Source of the DNA: Chloroflexota bacterium
Lineage (GTDB): Bacteria > Chloroflexota > Dehalococcoidia > JAUQQI01
Reading direction: 5' to 3'
NCBI GenBank assembly: GCA_030549955.1
Contig: JAUQQI010000130.1
Location: 1 to 12,378, forward strand
DNA length: 12,378 nucleotides
A program made the translations under genes and the position numbers. Every line of letters starts with the position of its first letter. The first letter of the stretch is position 1. Positions 1 through 6,812 of the stretch are shown in pieces. The notes beneath the pieces were generated by a model. That model did no database searches. It saw nothing but the letters and a program-made list of their open reading frames with translations, and was not told where the DNA came from.

Positions 1-1133
1 GGCGGGCCACCGAGGCCGGCGGCCGCAAGCCAGGTTTCGACCCGGCGCTGGACCTCTCCCCGGGGCAGGCCAAGGTTCCGGGGGCCGAAGGCGACGTCAT
101 CCCGAACCGTCGGCCCGAAGAGGGCCTCGGTTGGATTCTGAGGCAAATACCCGATGGCCTGGGCCAGGCGCCAGGGCGGCTCCCGTCCGGCATCGAGGCC
201 CAGAATGCTGACCCGTCCCGACCACGGCCTTAAGAGGCCAAGCAAAACCATCAGCAGGGTCGATTTCCCGGCCCCGTTCGGGCCAAGAATGGCCAGGGCC
301 TCGCCGGCCCGAACCTGGAACGAGATCCCCCGGAGGACCGCTTCCCCGGGCCGGTAGCCGACATGGAGGTTGTCGACCTCGGCAACGACCGGGCCGGGAG
401 AGCCGGGCGGTATCCGCTCGGGGGGTCGGGCCGACCTGGCCGGGAGCGGCCGGAGCCGGCCGCCTTCAAGCCAGAAGGTCCGGTCGGCGAGGTGTTCCAG
501 GTAACGGCGCCGGCCGCTGAGGACCACCGCCGCCCCACCCCGGGCCCGCAGCTGGCCCAGGACAGCCCGAAGGGCGTTCCAGCCGGCCGGGTCCAGGTGT
601 TCAAAGGCGTCGTCAAGGAGGAGAACCTGCGGCTCGGGCGCCACGGTTGCGGCCAGGACGACCCGCTGCTGCTGGCCAACGGAAAGCTCGAAAGGGGACC
701 GGCCGGCGAGCGGTCCTAGGTCGAACTCATCCAGAATGGCCCTGACCCGGTCCCGGACCCCGGCCGGGTTGACGCCGAGGTTCTCCAGGGGAAAGCCAAC
801 CTCTTCGGCGACGGTGTCAACGGCCCCGGTTAGCTGGTAGTAAGGTTCCGAAAAGGCGAGCCCGACCCTCCGGAGCCAGTCCCGCCGGTCGACCGGCCGG
901 CTGAAGTCATACGTCTGGTTCCCAACCACCAGGCGGCCCGAGGCGGCCGCCCGAACGGTGCTGGGAACCAGGCCCGCCAGCAGATAGGCGAGCGTCGTTT
1001 TCCCGCTTTCGGAAGGTCCGGCGATGCCGACGACCTCGCCGGGATGAAGCCTGAGGTCTAGGTCCGTGAGGATGGGAGTCGGGGTTGCCCGGTAATGAAC
1101 CCGGTCGAGCCGAACTTCCAGCAGGGGCCCCAT
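1..1133 (-). CDS. ECF transporter fused double ATPase (EcfA-EcfA' type), 3' end cut by the window
   Basis: Cytoplasmic ATPase subunit powering an ECF vitamin or metal importer. 377 codons are visible from ATG at 1133; the frame stays open to the left edge. Two ABC domains are fused. Domain 1 has Walker A GPSESGKTT (residues 39-47), signature LSVGQ (150-154) and a Walker B ending LLLDD (171-175) followed by D-loop LD (180-181). Domain 2 has Walker A GPNGAGKST (284-292) and a normal Q-loop PQNP (Q332); its signature and Walker B lie outside the window. Domain 1 is odd: Ser95 occupies the Q-loop Gln position, Asp175 replaces the catalytic Glu, and SGR (206-208) stands where the switch His is expected. 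The fused layout resembles YkoD-type proteins. It starts 5 bases after the T-component stop, so it is surely co-transcribed. Family assignment is firm; substrate is unknown. Confidence 0.93.
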   Translation of the reverse strand, partial: MGPLLEVRLDRVHYRATPTPILTDLDLRLHPGEVVGIAGPSESGKTTLAYLLAGLVPSTVRAAASGRLVVGNQTYDFSRPVDRRDWLRRVGLAFSEPYYQLTGAVDTVAEEVGFPLENLGVNPAGVRDRVRAILDEFDLGPLAGRSPFELSVGQQQRVVLAATVAPEPQVLLLDDAFEHLDPAGWNALRAVLGQLRARGGAAVVLSGRRRYLEHLADRTFWLEGGRLRPLPARSARPPERIPPGSPGPVVAEVDNLHVGYRPGEAVLRGISFQVRAGEALAILGPNGAGKSTLLMVLLGLLRPWSGRVSILGLDAGREPPWRLAQAIGYLPQNPTEALFGPTVRDDVAFGPRNLGLPRGEVQRRVETWLAAAGLGGP

Positions 1134-1138
1134 TTGAC

Positions 1139-1882
1139 TTAAAGAATCCCCAGGCGGCCGAGGATCAGGGCGAGGCCCCCGGCGAAAACCGTCCCCCAGC
1201 GGATGAGCCGCTCGGCGGCCAGTTCCTCGGGGGGGTAGGCCGGGCGGACCCAGAAGCCCCGGAGTTCAAGGGTGGTCGCCCGGGCCTCAGCCTCAGCCAG
1301 CACCGATAGGAGGAGGGGACGGGCCAGGGCGCCGAGGGCCCGGACCCGGCGGAGCGGGTTGCGGTCCAGGACAAGGCCCCGGGTCTGCTGGGCGGCAATG
1401 ATCCGGCGCGCCCGGGCCCGGGTTTCGGGCACAAAGCGGACGGCCGCGACCAGCCCGTAGGCTACGGCCGGCGGAATGCCCCGGCCGGTAAGGTCCCGCA
1501 GGAGGCGGCCCGGTGGGAAGCCAAGCGTGGCCAGTAGAATGGCCCCGCTCAGGACGGCGAGGCGGCCGAGGGTTCGCCCGGCAAAGGCGAGACCCTCCGG
1601 ACGAACCATGAGCGGACCGGACGCCGTCGGAACGGCCCCGGGATGGAAAAGGCCGTGAACGATGAAGAGGGAGAGGCCGACAGGGCCGAGGACGGCGACC
1701 AGGACGGCGAGGAAGGGTCTGAGCCGGCCCGAGCCGGCCGCCAGGATGAACTCAACAGCGAGCAGACATGCCGAAAGCATCAAGGCCTCGGCCGCGAAGG
1801 CGGCCAGGGCGAGGCCGGCGGCGATTCCGACCCAGGTTGCCGGGGTCCAGCTGGCCGGCTTGAGTTCAGCGAAACCGCTCAA
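1139..1882 (-). CDS. ECF transporter T component (EcfT-like transmembrane protein)
   Basis: Membrane scaffold that couples the ATPases to the substrate-binding S component. The 247-residue protein begins with hydrophobic helices (about 15-50 and 55-80), has further hydrophobic stretches at about 105-122 and 136-150, and ends with one at about 228-246. Between them lies the cytoplasmic coupling region with the two short arginine motifs typical of the family, here TRG (167-169) and LRG (207-209), where ARG is most common. The start is a TTG at 1882, which overlaps the end of the S-component gene by 17 bases. It is preceded by a short AGGT that can serve as ribosome binding site, and no better start lies nearby before the first helix. 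Overlap with the upstream gene and the 5-base gap to the ATPase gene indicate one transcript and translational coupling. Confidence 0.9.
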   Translation of the reverse strand: MSGFAELKPASWTPATWVGIAAGLALAAFAAEALMLSACLLAVEFILAAGSGRLRPFLAVLVAVLGPVGLSLFIVHGLFHPGAVPTASGPLMVRPEGLAFAGRTLGRLAVLSGAILLATLGFPPGRLLRDLTGRGIPPAVAYGLVAAVRFVPETRARARRIIAAQQTRGLVLDRNPLRRVRALGALARPLLLSVLAEAEARATTLELRGFWVRPAYPPEELAAERLIRWGTVFAGGLALILGRLGIL

Positions 1883-2438
1883 AATACCTGGTAGGAAGGT
1901 TTTTGAGCACGGCCCACACGAGCAGAAAAGTTATAGCCTTGTCGACCAGGTCGGTGATAATGGACTGGGTCAGGACGGCCTCAATGAGGTTCCGCCCTGC
2001 GGCGAGCAGGAGGGCGACGATGAGGTCGTACCCGCCCCCGGTCACCCCGCCGAAGACGTAGGCCGCGATCGGGGCCGAGACGAGCGCGGAAACGAGGCCG
2101 GTGAAAAGCCCGCCGAGCAGGGCCTTCCACCAGGCTGAGAAGAGGCCCCTGGCCGCCAGAAAGCCGCTCAAAAGGCCGATGACGGCGGCCGTAATCGCGA
2201 AGGGGGCCGCAGTCGGCCGGAGCAGGAGGCCCCAGGCGAGGTTCGAAAGAACCCCGGTTATAAGACCGACCCAGGGACCCGCCAGGGCCGCGACCAGGAC
2301 GGTGCCGACCGAATCGAGGTAAAGGGGAATCTGAAGCCGGGCTACAATCTCCCCCACCCCGATGTTGACCGCGACCGCCACGGGAATGAGGCCGGCGGCG
2401 GCCGTCAGGCGACGTTCCGGTGTCGAGAGAAAAGTCAT
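1866..2438 (-). CDS. ECF transporter S component, substrate not identified
   Basis: Integral membrane substrate-binding subunit of the ECF importer encoded with it. The 190-residue protein is almost entirely hydrophobic, with about six helices. The most distinctive stretch is residues 37-67, starting IPLYLDSVGT and ending in GVLSNL, a pattern I associate with S components and related small-molecule-binding membrane domains. I cannot match it confidently to BioY, RibU, ThiT, ThiW or YkoE. The ATG at 2438 was chosen because GGAGGT lies 8 bases upstream (2447-2452) and a TATAAT lies just beyond. A longer frame back to 2555 would read through that promoter. First gene of the S-T-AA' operon, so this looks like a dedicated (group I) ECF system. 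Pyrimidine or thiamine precursors are possible given the thiamine salvage genes nearby, but no TPP riboswitch precedes it. Confidence 0.8.
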   Translation of the reverse strand: MTFLSTPERRLTAAAGLIPVAVAVNIGVGEIVARLQIPLYLDSVGTVLVAALAGPWVGLITGVLSNLAWGLLLRPTAAPFAITAAVIGLLSGFLAARGLFSAWWKALLGGLFTGLVSALVSAPIAAYVFGGVTGGGYDLIVALLLAAGRNLIEAVLTQSIITDLVDKAITFLLVWAVLKNLPTRYFERFR

Positions 2439-2446
2439 CTCTGCCC

Positions 2447-2465
2447 ACCTCCGCCCACTATTATA
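2447..2465 (-). promoter_or_regulatory. -10 element and ribosome binding site of the ECF operon
   Basis: Reading the minus strand, a perfect TATAAT occupies 2465-2460 and GGAGGT occupies 2452-2447, 8 bases before the ATG at 2438. Transcription would start near 2453, giving a leader of only about 15 bases that leaves no room for a riboswitch. The -35 region near 2483-2488 is not close to TTGACA, so the match rests on the -10 alone. Confidence 0.6.
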
Positions 2466-2491
2466 GGGTGCCGGCAGCAGGCTGACGGTTC

Positions 2492-2500
2492 TGGTATAAT
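2492..2500 (+). promoter_or_regulatory. extended -10 promoter of the peptidase-tyrA-aroA-gmk operon
   Basis: TGGTATAAT is a perfect extended -10 element (TGnTATAAT). The expected start is near 2507, about 57 bases before the peptidase ATG. No good -35 hexamer is present 17 bases upstream, as is common when the TG extension is used. The same nine-base pattern, differing only in the n, precedes rpmB, which supports its being real in this organism. The leader contains a 10-base palindrome, ATTGGCCAAT (2547-2556). Confidence 0.65.
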
Positions 2501-2563
2501 GGCCTTGGGTGCGAAACGCAGTGCCCTGCGCCGTCAGTGGTTGAAGATTGGCCAATTGATTAG

Positions 2564-3310
2564 ATGATCTTCCAGTTCCTGGGCCTCCTCTTCCGCGACC
2601 CCGTCGCGTTCGCCGTTATTTTTCCGATTCTCGGGTTGAGCCTGTTCGTTGCCCTTATCGCCGGAATTACAATCCACGAGTTCAGCCACGCCTTTGTTGC
2701 TGACAAGCTTGGGGACCCAACCCCCAGGTTCCTGAAGCGGCTCTCACTCAATCCTCTGGCCCACCTCGACCCGGTCGGAACGCTGATGCTCCTTTTCGTC
2801 GGTTTCGGGTGGGGAAAGCCCGTCTCGGTCAACCCCCTTAACTTCCGGGGTGTATCGCCCCGGGTGGGGATGGCCCTGGTTGCCCTGGCTGGGCCGGTGA
2901 GCAATGTGGTGCTGGCCGGCCTCCTGGGCCTCGTTATCCGGGAGCGATTGCTGGCCTGGCATCCGCCGGGTTATGTTCTCACGTTCTGGCGGCTGTGGGA
3001 CCTTTTCGACGTCTGGGACCCGGGATTCATCCTCGCCGAGGTGGTTGGCTATACTATTGTGATTAACCTGGCCCTGGCCGTTTTCAACCTGCTGCCGCTT
3101 CCGCCCTTAGACGGGTACCGGATCCTGGTCGGGGTCCTCCCGCGCCACCTGGCGGCGCCCGTGGCCAGGCTCGAGTTTACCTGGGGTCCGGCCCTCCTCA
3201 TTATGATCCTGGCGCTGGATGTTTTTCTGCGCGCCGGGATCATCAGCGGGGTCATTGGGCCGGCCCTGCAGGTAGCGACTCAGATCGTGGTGGGCCGCAG
3301 ACTGATGTGA
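2564..3310 (+). CDS. site-2 protease family (M50-like) membrane zinc metallopeptidase
   Basis: Predicted intramembrane metalloprotease of 248 residues. The zinc-binding motif HEFSH is at 38-42 inside the first long hydrophobic region (about 14-37). A second conserved element, PLPPLDG with Asp183 as the third zinc ligand, follows a helix at about 158-176, and an AGPVSN motif lies in the middle helix near residue 109. This is the compact S2P-like form without PDZ or CBS domains. Its substrate cannot be deduced. The ATG at 2564 is the first start possible, because a TAG immediately precedes it in frame. There is no clear Shine-Dalgarno sequence. It is first in the operon, 16 bases ahead of tyrA. 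Metallopeptidase assignment is firm; a role tied to the aromatic genes is not implied by the protein itself. Confidence 0.92.
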   Translation: MIFQFLGLLFRDPVAFAVIFPILGLSLFVALIAGITIHEFSHAFVADKLGDPTPRFLKRLSLNPLAHLDPVGTLMLLFVGFGWGKPVSVNPLNFRGVSPRVGMALVALAGPVSNVVLAGLLGLVIRERLLAWHPPGYVLTFWRLWDLFDVWDPGFILAEVVGYTIVINLALAVFNLLPLPPLDGYRILVGVLPRHLAAPVARLEFTWGPALLIMILALDVFLRAGIISGVIGPALQVATQIVVGRRLM

Positions 3311-3326
3311 CCGGAGGGTAGTCCAG

Positions 3327-4328
3327 ATGAACAGGGTCGCGATCATCGGAACGGGTCTTATTGGGACGTCCATTGGGCTGGCCCTGAAGCGGGCAAAGCT
3401 TCAGGACGTCGAAATTGTCGGCCATGACCGGGAGCCGGAACATGCGGCGAAGGCGAAGAAGCTCGGGGCCGTGGACCGGACCGAATGGAACCTCATTCGG
3501 ACGGTCGAACGGGCCGGGCTGATTATCCTCGCGGTGCCGGTGGGGGCCGTTAAGGAGGTCCTGGAGGTAATTGCCCCGCATCTGCCCGAAGGGGCGATTC
3601 TCACCGACACGGCGTCGACAAAAGCCCAGGTCCTTCGCTGGGCCGAGGAGCTGCTGCCCGATTCGGTTCATTTTGTCGGTGGCCACCCAATGGCCGGCAA
3701 GGAGACCTCCGGGCCGGATGCGGCCGACGCCGAGCTTTTTAAGGACGCGGTCTACTGTCTGGTGCCGTCTGTAAAGGCATCGGAGCGGGCGGTGGATACG
3801 GTCGTAAATCTCGTGGGCCTGCTGGGGGCGGAGCCGTATTTCGTCGATGCGACCGAGCACGACAGCTTCGTGGCGGCGGTCAGCCACCTGCCGATTGTTA
3901 TCTCGTCGGCCCTGGTTGCGAGCACGACCCGGAGCCCGGCCTGGCGGGAGATGGCGAAGCTGGCGGCCACGGCTTACCGGGACCTGACCCGGCTCGCATC
4001 CGGAAACCCGATTATGAACCGGGATATCATGCTGACCAACCGGGAGAGCATCATCCGCTGGGTTGACATCTTCATCGAGGAGCTTAAGCGGTACCGGGCC
4101 CTCATTGCCGAGGGCGGTCAGGCCCTGGGCGAGGAATTCAAGCAAACCCACGACGCCCGCGAGCGGTGGCTCCGGTCGCCCCGAACCGTGGGGGTCGAGC
4201 CCGGGCCCCGGGTGCCTGGCATGGGCGAGAGCATGATGTCGTTCCTGTTTGGGGAGCGTCTGGCCAGGGCGTCCCAGGAGGCCCTCCGGCCGCCGAAGCC
4301 TGACGAGAACGGCAAGAAGTCGAAATAG
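3327..4328 (+). CDS. tyrA: prephenate dehydrogenase
   Basis: Cytoplasmic enzyme oxidising and decarboxylating prephenate to 4-hydroxyphenylpyruvate in tyrosine biosynthesis. The 333-residue protein opens with the Rossmann motif GTGLIGTS (8-15). Asp34 closes the second strand, which favours NAD+ over NADP+. HPMAGKE (120-126) carries the histidine expected to be catalytic, and SHLP (186-189) is the second conserved patch. The helical dimerisation region follows to about 275. The last 55 or so residues are charged and proline-rich, ending in a lysine-rich tail; no ACT domain is present, although many Bacillota TyrA proteins carry one. Feedback control by tyrosine through an ACT domain is therefore unlikely. 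GGAGG lies about 10 bases before the ATG. It is followed after 4 bases by aroA, a common pairing. Confidence 0.95.
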   Translation: MNRVAIIGTGLIGTSIGLALKRAKLQDVEIVGHDREPEHAAKAKKLGAVDRTEWNLIRTVERAGLIILAVPVGAVKEVLEVIAPHLPEGAILTDTASTKAQVLRWAEELLPDSVHFVGGHPMAGKETSGPDAADAELFKDAVYCLVPSVKASERAVDTVVNLVGLLGAEPYFVDATEHDSFVAAVSHLPIVISSALVASTTRSPAWREMAKLAATAYRDLTRLASGNPIMNRDIMLTNRESIIRWVDIFIEELKRYRALIAEGGQALGEEFKQTHDARERWLRSPRTVGVEPGPRVPGMGESMMSFLFGERLARASQEALRPPKPDENGKKSK

Positions 4329-4332
4329 GCCG

Positions 4333-5670
4333 ATGGCCGCGTCGCAGGTTGCGGTCATCCGCGGACCCGTCCGGAAGCTTTACGGCCGGGTGCGGGTGCC
4401 CGGTGATAAGTCGATCTCCCACCGGCTCGCGATGCTCGCGGCCGTCGCCGACGGTGAATCCGAAATCGAAGGCTTTCTCGAAGCGGCCGACTGCCTTTCA
4501 ACCCTCGCCTGTCTGAATCGGCTGGGCGTCCGAACCCGCCTCGAGGGGGGGCGGCTCCGGGTCTCGGGCCGGGGCCGGCGGGGGCTTGAAGAGCCTGCTG
4601 ATGTTCTGGACGCCGGCAACAGCGGGACGACAATGCGGCTTCTGGCCGGCATCCTGGCCGGCCAGCCCTTTTTCAGCGTCCTGACCGGGGACGATTCCCT
4701 GCGCCGGCGGCCGATGGACCGGATTGTCCGGCCCCTCACCGCGATGGGGGCGCAGATTATGGGCCGGGTTGGGGACCGGTTCGCGCCCCTTGCGGTCCGG
4801 GGTGGGGACCTGCGAGCGATTTGTTACCGGTCGCCGGTCGCCAGCGCCCAGGTCAAGTCGGCCGTGCTGCTGGCGGGCCTCTACGCCGACGGCCCGACTA
4901 CGGTTGTGGAGCCGGCACCGTCCCGGGACCACACCGAGCGTCTCCTCAGGGGTCTGGGGGTCCATGTTGAAACCCGGGTCGATGCCGAAGGGGGCTTTGC
5001 GGCCCAGGTTACGCCCCCGACTCGAATTCCGCCGATCCGGGCCCGGGTCCCCGGGGATTTCAGCTCGGCAGCCTTCTGGGTGGCGGCGGCCGTGGTGCAC
5101 CCGGATGCCGAAGTAACCGTTGAGGGCGTTGGCCTGAACCCGACCCGAACCGGCTTCCTCGAGGTCCTGGACCTGATGGGGGCCGACGTGCGCGCCGAGG
5201 TGATGGGTGAGGCGGCGGGGGAGCCGGTCGGAACCGTCGTCGCGAGGTCGTCGAAGCTGAGAGCGGCGGAGGTCAGGGGCAGTCTGATTCCCCGACTTAT
5301 CGATGAACTACCCCTGGTGGCCCTGGTAGCCTGCTTTGCGGAGGGGACGACCGTCATTGGGGACGCGGCCGAACTGCGGGTGAAGGAGAGCGACCGGCTG
5401 GCTGGAGTTGCCGACGGCCTGACCCGACTCGGGGTTGCGGTCCGGGAAGAACCGGATGGGCTGGTCATCACCGGACCGGCCGGGCTTGCCGGGGCCGAAC
5501 TTGACGCCCGGGGCGACCACCGCCTAGCCATGTCCTGGGCCGTCGCCGCCCTCGTTGCCTCCGGCGAGACCCGGGTGGTTGGGGCCGAAACGGTCGCGGT
5601 CTCCTACCCGGGCTTCTGGGAAACCCTCGCCGAACTCGCCGGGCCGGTTGCCCGCCTTCGGCCGGCATGA
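4333..5670 (+). CDS. aroA: 3-phosphoshikimate 1-carboxyvinyltransferase (EPSP synthase), class II type
   Basis: Transfers the enolpyruvyl group of PEP to shikimate 3-phosphate, the sixth step of the shikimate pathway. The 445-residue length is normal. Visible motifs are GDKSISHR (24-31), DAGNSGTTMRL (93-103), SAQVKSA, RDHTE, NPTRTG, IDELP with the catalytic Asp324, KESDR (351-355) and GDHRLAM near the C-terminus. The combination GDK, SAQ-x-K, R-x-H-x-E and N-x-T-R is the set used to define class II enzymes, as in Bacillus and Staphylococcus, rather than the E. coli class. The ATG at 4333 is 4 bases after the tyrA stop. An in-frame start further upstream (4249) would lie inside tyrA and add an unconserved tail, so it was rejected. 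The stop overlaps the gmk start as ATGA. Confidence 0.96.
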   Translation: MAASQVAVIRGPVRKLYGRVRVPGDKSISHRLAMLAAVADGESEIEGFLEAADCLSTLACLNRLGVRTRLEGGRLRVSGRGRRGLEEPADVLDAGNSGTTMRLLAGILAGQPFFSVLTGDDSLRRRPMDRIVRPLTAMGAQIMGRVGDRFAPLAVRGGDLRAICYRSPVASAQVKSAVLLAGLYADGPTTVVEPAPSRDHTERLLRGLGVHVETRVDAEGGFAAQVTPPTRIPPIRARVPGDFSSAAFWVAAAVVHPDAEVTVEGVGLNPTRTGFLEVLDLMGADVRAEVMGEAAGEPVGTVVARSSKLRAAEVRGSLIPRLIDELPLVALVACFAEGTTVIGDAAELRVKESDRLAGVADGLTRLGVAVREEPDGLVITGPAGLAGAELDARGDHRLAMSWAVAALVASGETRVVGAETVAVSYPGFWETLAELAGPVARLRPA

Positions 5671-6302
5671 TGGACCAGGCGACGCCCGGTCCCGGTATTC
5701 CCCGCCAGCGTACGCCCCTCCTGCTGGTCCTGTCTGGACCGTCCGGCTCGGGCAAGGACAGCCTGATTGAATGCCTGGAGCGCCGGGGCCTTGACGTCTT
5801 CAGGGTCGTCACCGTGACAACCCGCCCGCCGCGCCCGGGCGAGATTGCGGGGCGAGACTACATCTTCGTCTCAGCGGAGGAGTTTGAGCGGCTCCGCATC
5901 GGGGGCGAACTCCTCGAGTACGCCCAGGTCTACGGCCACTGGTACGGCACCCCCAGGGAGCCGGTCCGGCAGGCCCTGGCCCGGGGCAAAGACGTTCTTC
6001 TGCGGGTCGACGTCCAGGGTGCCCGGGCCATCCGTCAGCTCTGCCCGGAGGCGGTCTTGATTTTCCTGACGCCGCCGACTGAAGAGGAACTTATCCGGCG
6101 GCTGAAGGCCCGGCGGACCGAATCCCCGGTGGAGCTGGAACGGCGGCTAAAGAAGGCGCGGGAGGAGGTGGCGTCGCTGCCCCTGTTTGATTACATCATC
6201 ATCAATTATCCGGACCGGCTCGAGGAGGCCGCGGCTCAGTTCGAGGCCATCGTTACGGCGGAGCACTTACGGGTCCACCCGCGCCGCCCCTGCCTCAGCT
6301 GA
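5667..6302 (+). CDS. gmk: guanylate kinase
   Basis: Phosphorylates GMP to GDP using ATP; cytoplasmic nucleotide metabolism. The 211-residue protein has P-loop GPSGSGKDS (24-32), the GMP-binding segment TTRPPRPGE (51-59) followed by GRDY (62-65), Glu84 in the LLEYAQ segment, the YGTP loop (93-96) and VDVQG (114-118), all standard for guanylate kinases. Two variations: Thr49 sits where Ser usually contacts the guanine, and Asp31 follows the P-loop lysine, a feature also found in the related ribose 1,5-bisphosphokinase PhnN. The TTR-x2-R-x2-E segment and YGTP make guanylate kinase much more likely. Two adjacent ATG codons (5667, 5670) are possible starts, the first overlapping the aroA stop. The first 16 residues are a variable tail before the P-loop strand. 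Confidence 0.92.
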   Translation: MMDQATPGPGIPRQRTPLLLVLSGPSGSGKDSLIECLERRGLDVFRVVTVTTRPPRPGEIAGRDYIFVSAEEFERLRIGGELLEYAQVYGHWYGTPREPVRQALARGKDVLLRVDVQGARAIRQLCPEAVLIFLTPPTEEELIRRLKARRTESPVELERRLKKAREEVASLPLFDYIIINYPDRLEEAAAQFEAIVTAEHLRVHPRRPCLS

Positions 6303-6314
6303 GCGGTCCGGCGG

Positions 6315-6740
6315 CTACCAGAGAAGATAGACTGCCGAAAGGATGAGACCGTAGACCAGGTGGGAGACGAGGCTGGAGAGGCGAGCCGGCCGACCCAGTT
6401 TGACGCCAAAATAGCCCTCGCCGACGGCAGGCAAGACCCCAACCATCAGGATGAGCCAGAGGAGCAGACCGTAAAGCAGGCCGTTGAGTACCTCCAGGGA
6501 CTTTGGGAACGGGTGGAAGATGCCGCCGTAGACCACCCCGAGAACGAACCCGACGAGGAGGTGGGCGGCGAGGCCGAGCTGGGAATAAGAGTTGGCGTGG
6601 AACCCGAGAAACTTTGTCACAATGACCCGGCTCAGGTCAAGGCCTTCGCCGTTCCAGAGCCGGGGAACGTGCCACAGGCCGACCATAACCACCGCCCCGA
6701 CCAGGCCCGAAAGGCCGTCGCGGACAAAGATTGCCCCCAT
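6315..6740 (-). CDS. small four-helix membrane protein of unknown function with an internal repeat
   Basis: I do not recognise a characterised function. The 141-residue protein has four hydrophobic segments: about 9-23, 57-75, 85-104 and 124-141. Segments 2 and 4 resemble each other: AHLLVGFVLGVVY (59-71) and SHLVYGLILSAVY (126-138) align without gaps, sharing the histidine, the glycine and the final tyrosine. It faintly resembles small uncharacterised membrane families such as DUF6789 or DUF1440, but I cannot confirm that. The ATG at 6740 is preceded by GGAAGGAG, which is better than an in-frame GTG at 6758 that would include the ribosome binding site. It lies 72 bases after the second TenA gene on the same strand, so it may be the last gene of the TPP-controlled unit, although a weak promoter sits in the gap. 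It converges on gmk with 12 bases between stops. Confidence 0.78.
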   Translation of the reverse strand: MGAIFVRDGLSGLVGAVVMVGLWHVPRLWNGEGLDLSRVIVTKFLGFHANSYSQLGLAAHLLVGFVLGVVYGGIFHPFPKSLEVLNGLLYGLLLWLILMVGVLPAVGEGYFGVKLGRPARLSSLVSHLVYGLILSAVYLLW

Positions 6741-6775
6741 GCTCCTTCCGCCCTCCACCAGGAGCGCTACGGCCG

Positions 6776-6798
6776 ATTTTACCCCAAACGGCCGGACG
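6776..6798 (-). promoter_or_regulatory. weak candidate promoter before the four-helix membrane protein
   Basis: On the minus strand, TAAAAT lies at 6781-6776, flanked on both sides by copies of ACGGCCG (plus strand 6769-6775 and 6788-6794). A poor -35-like TTGCAG lies about 18 bases further upstream. The flanking repeats could be an operator or chance in a GC-rich gap. The membrane gene could instead be read through from the TenA genes. Confidence 0.25.
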
Positions 6799-6812
6799 GC
6801 TGCAAAAATGTC

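Noticed and set aside
2439..2555. Longer S component reaching back to 2555
   Set aside because: It would read through the TATAAT and the GGAGGT that precede the ATG at 2438.
4249..4332. Longer aroA with a start inside tyrA
   Set aside because: The added residues are not aligned with the family; the ATG at 4333 gives the expected length and spacing.
3252..4358. A 368-codon open frame on the minus strand across tyrA
   Set aside because: It is antisense to a well-conserved tyrA, has no recognisable domain and no ribosome binding site; long antisense frames are expected at this G+C content.
6769..6794. Pair of ACGGCCG repeats as a specific operator
   Set aside because: CGGCCG is a common, self-complementary word in this GC-rich sequence; two copies are not enough to call a regulatory site.
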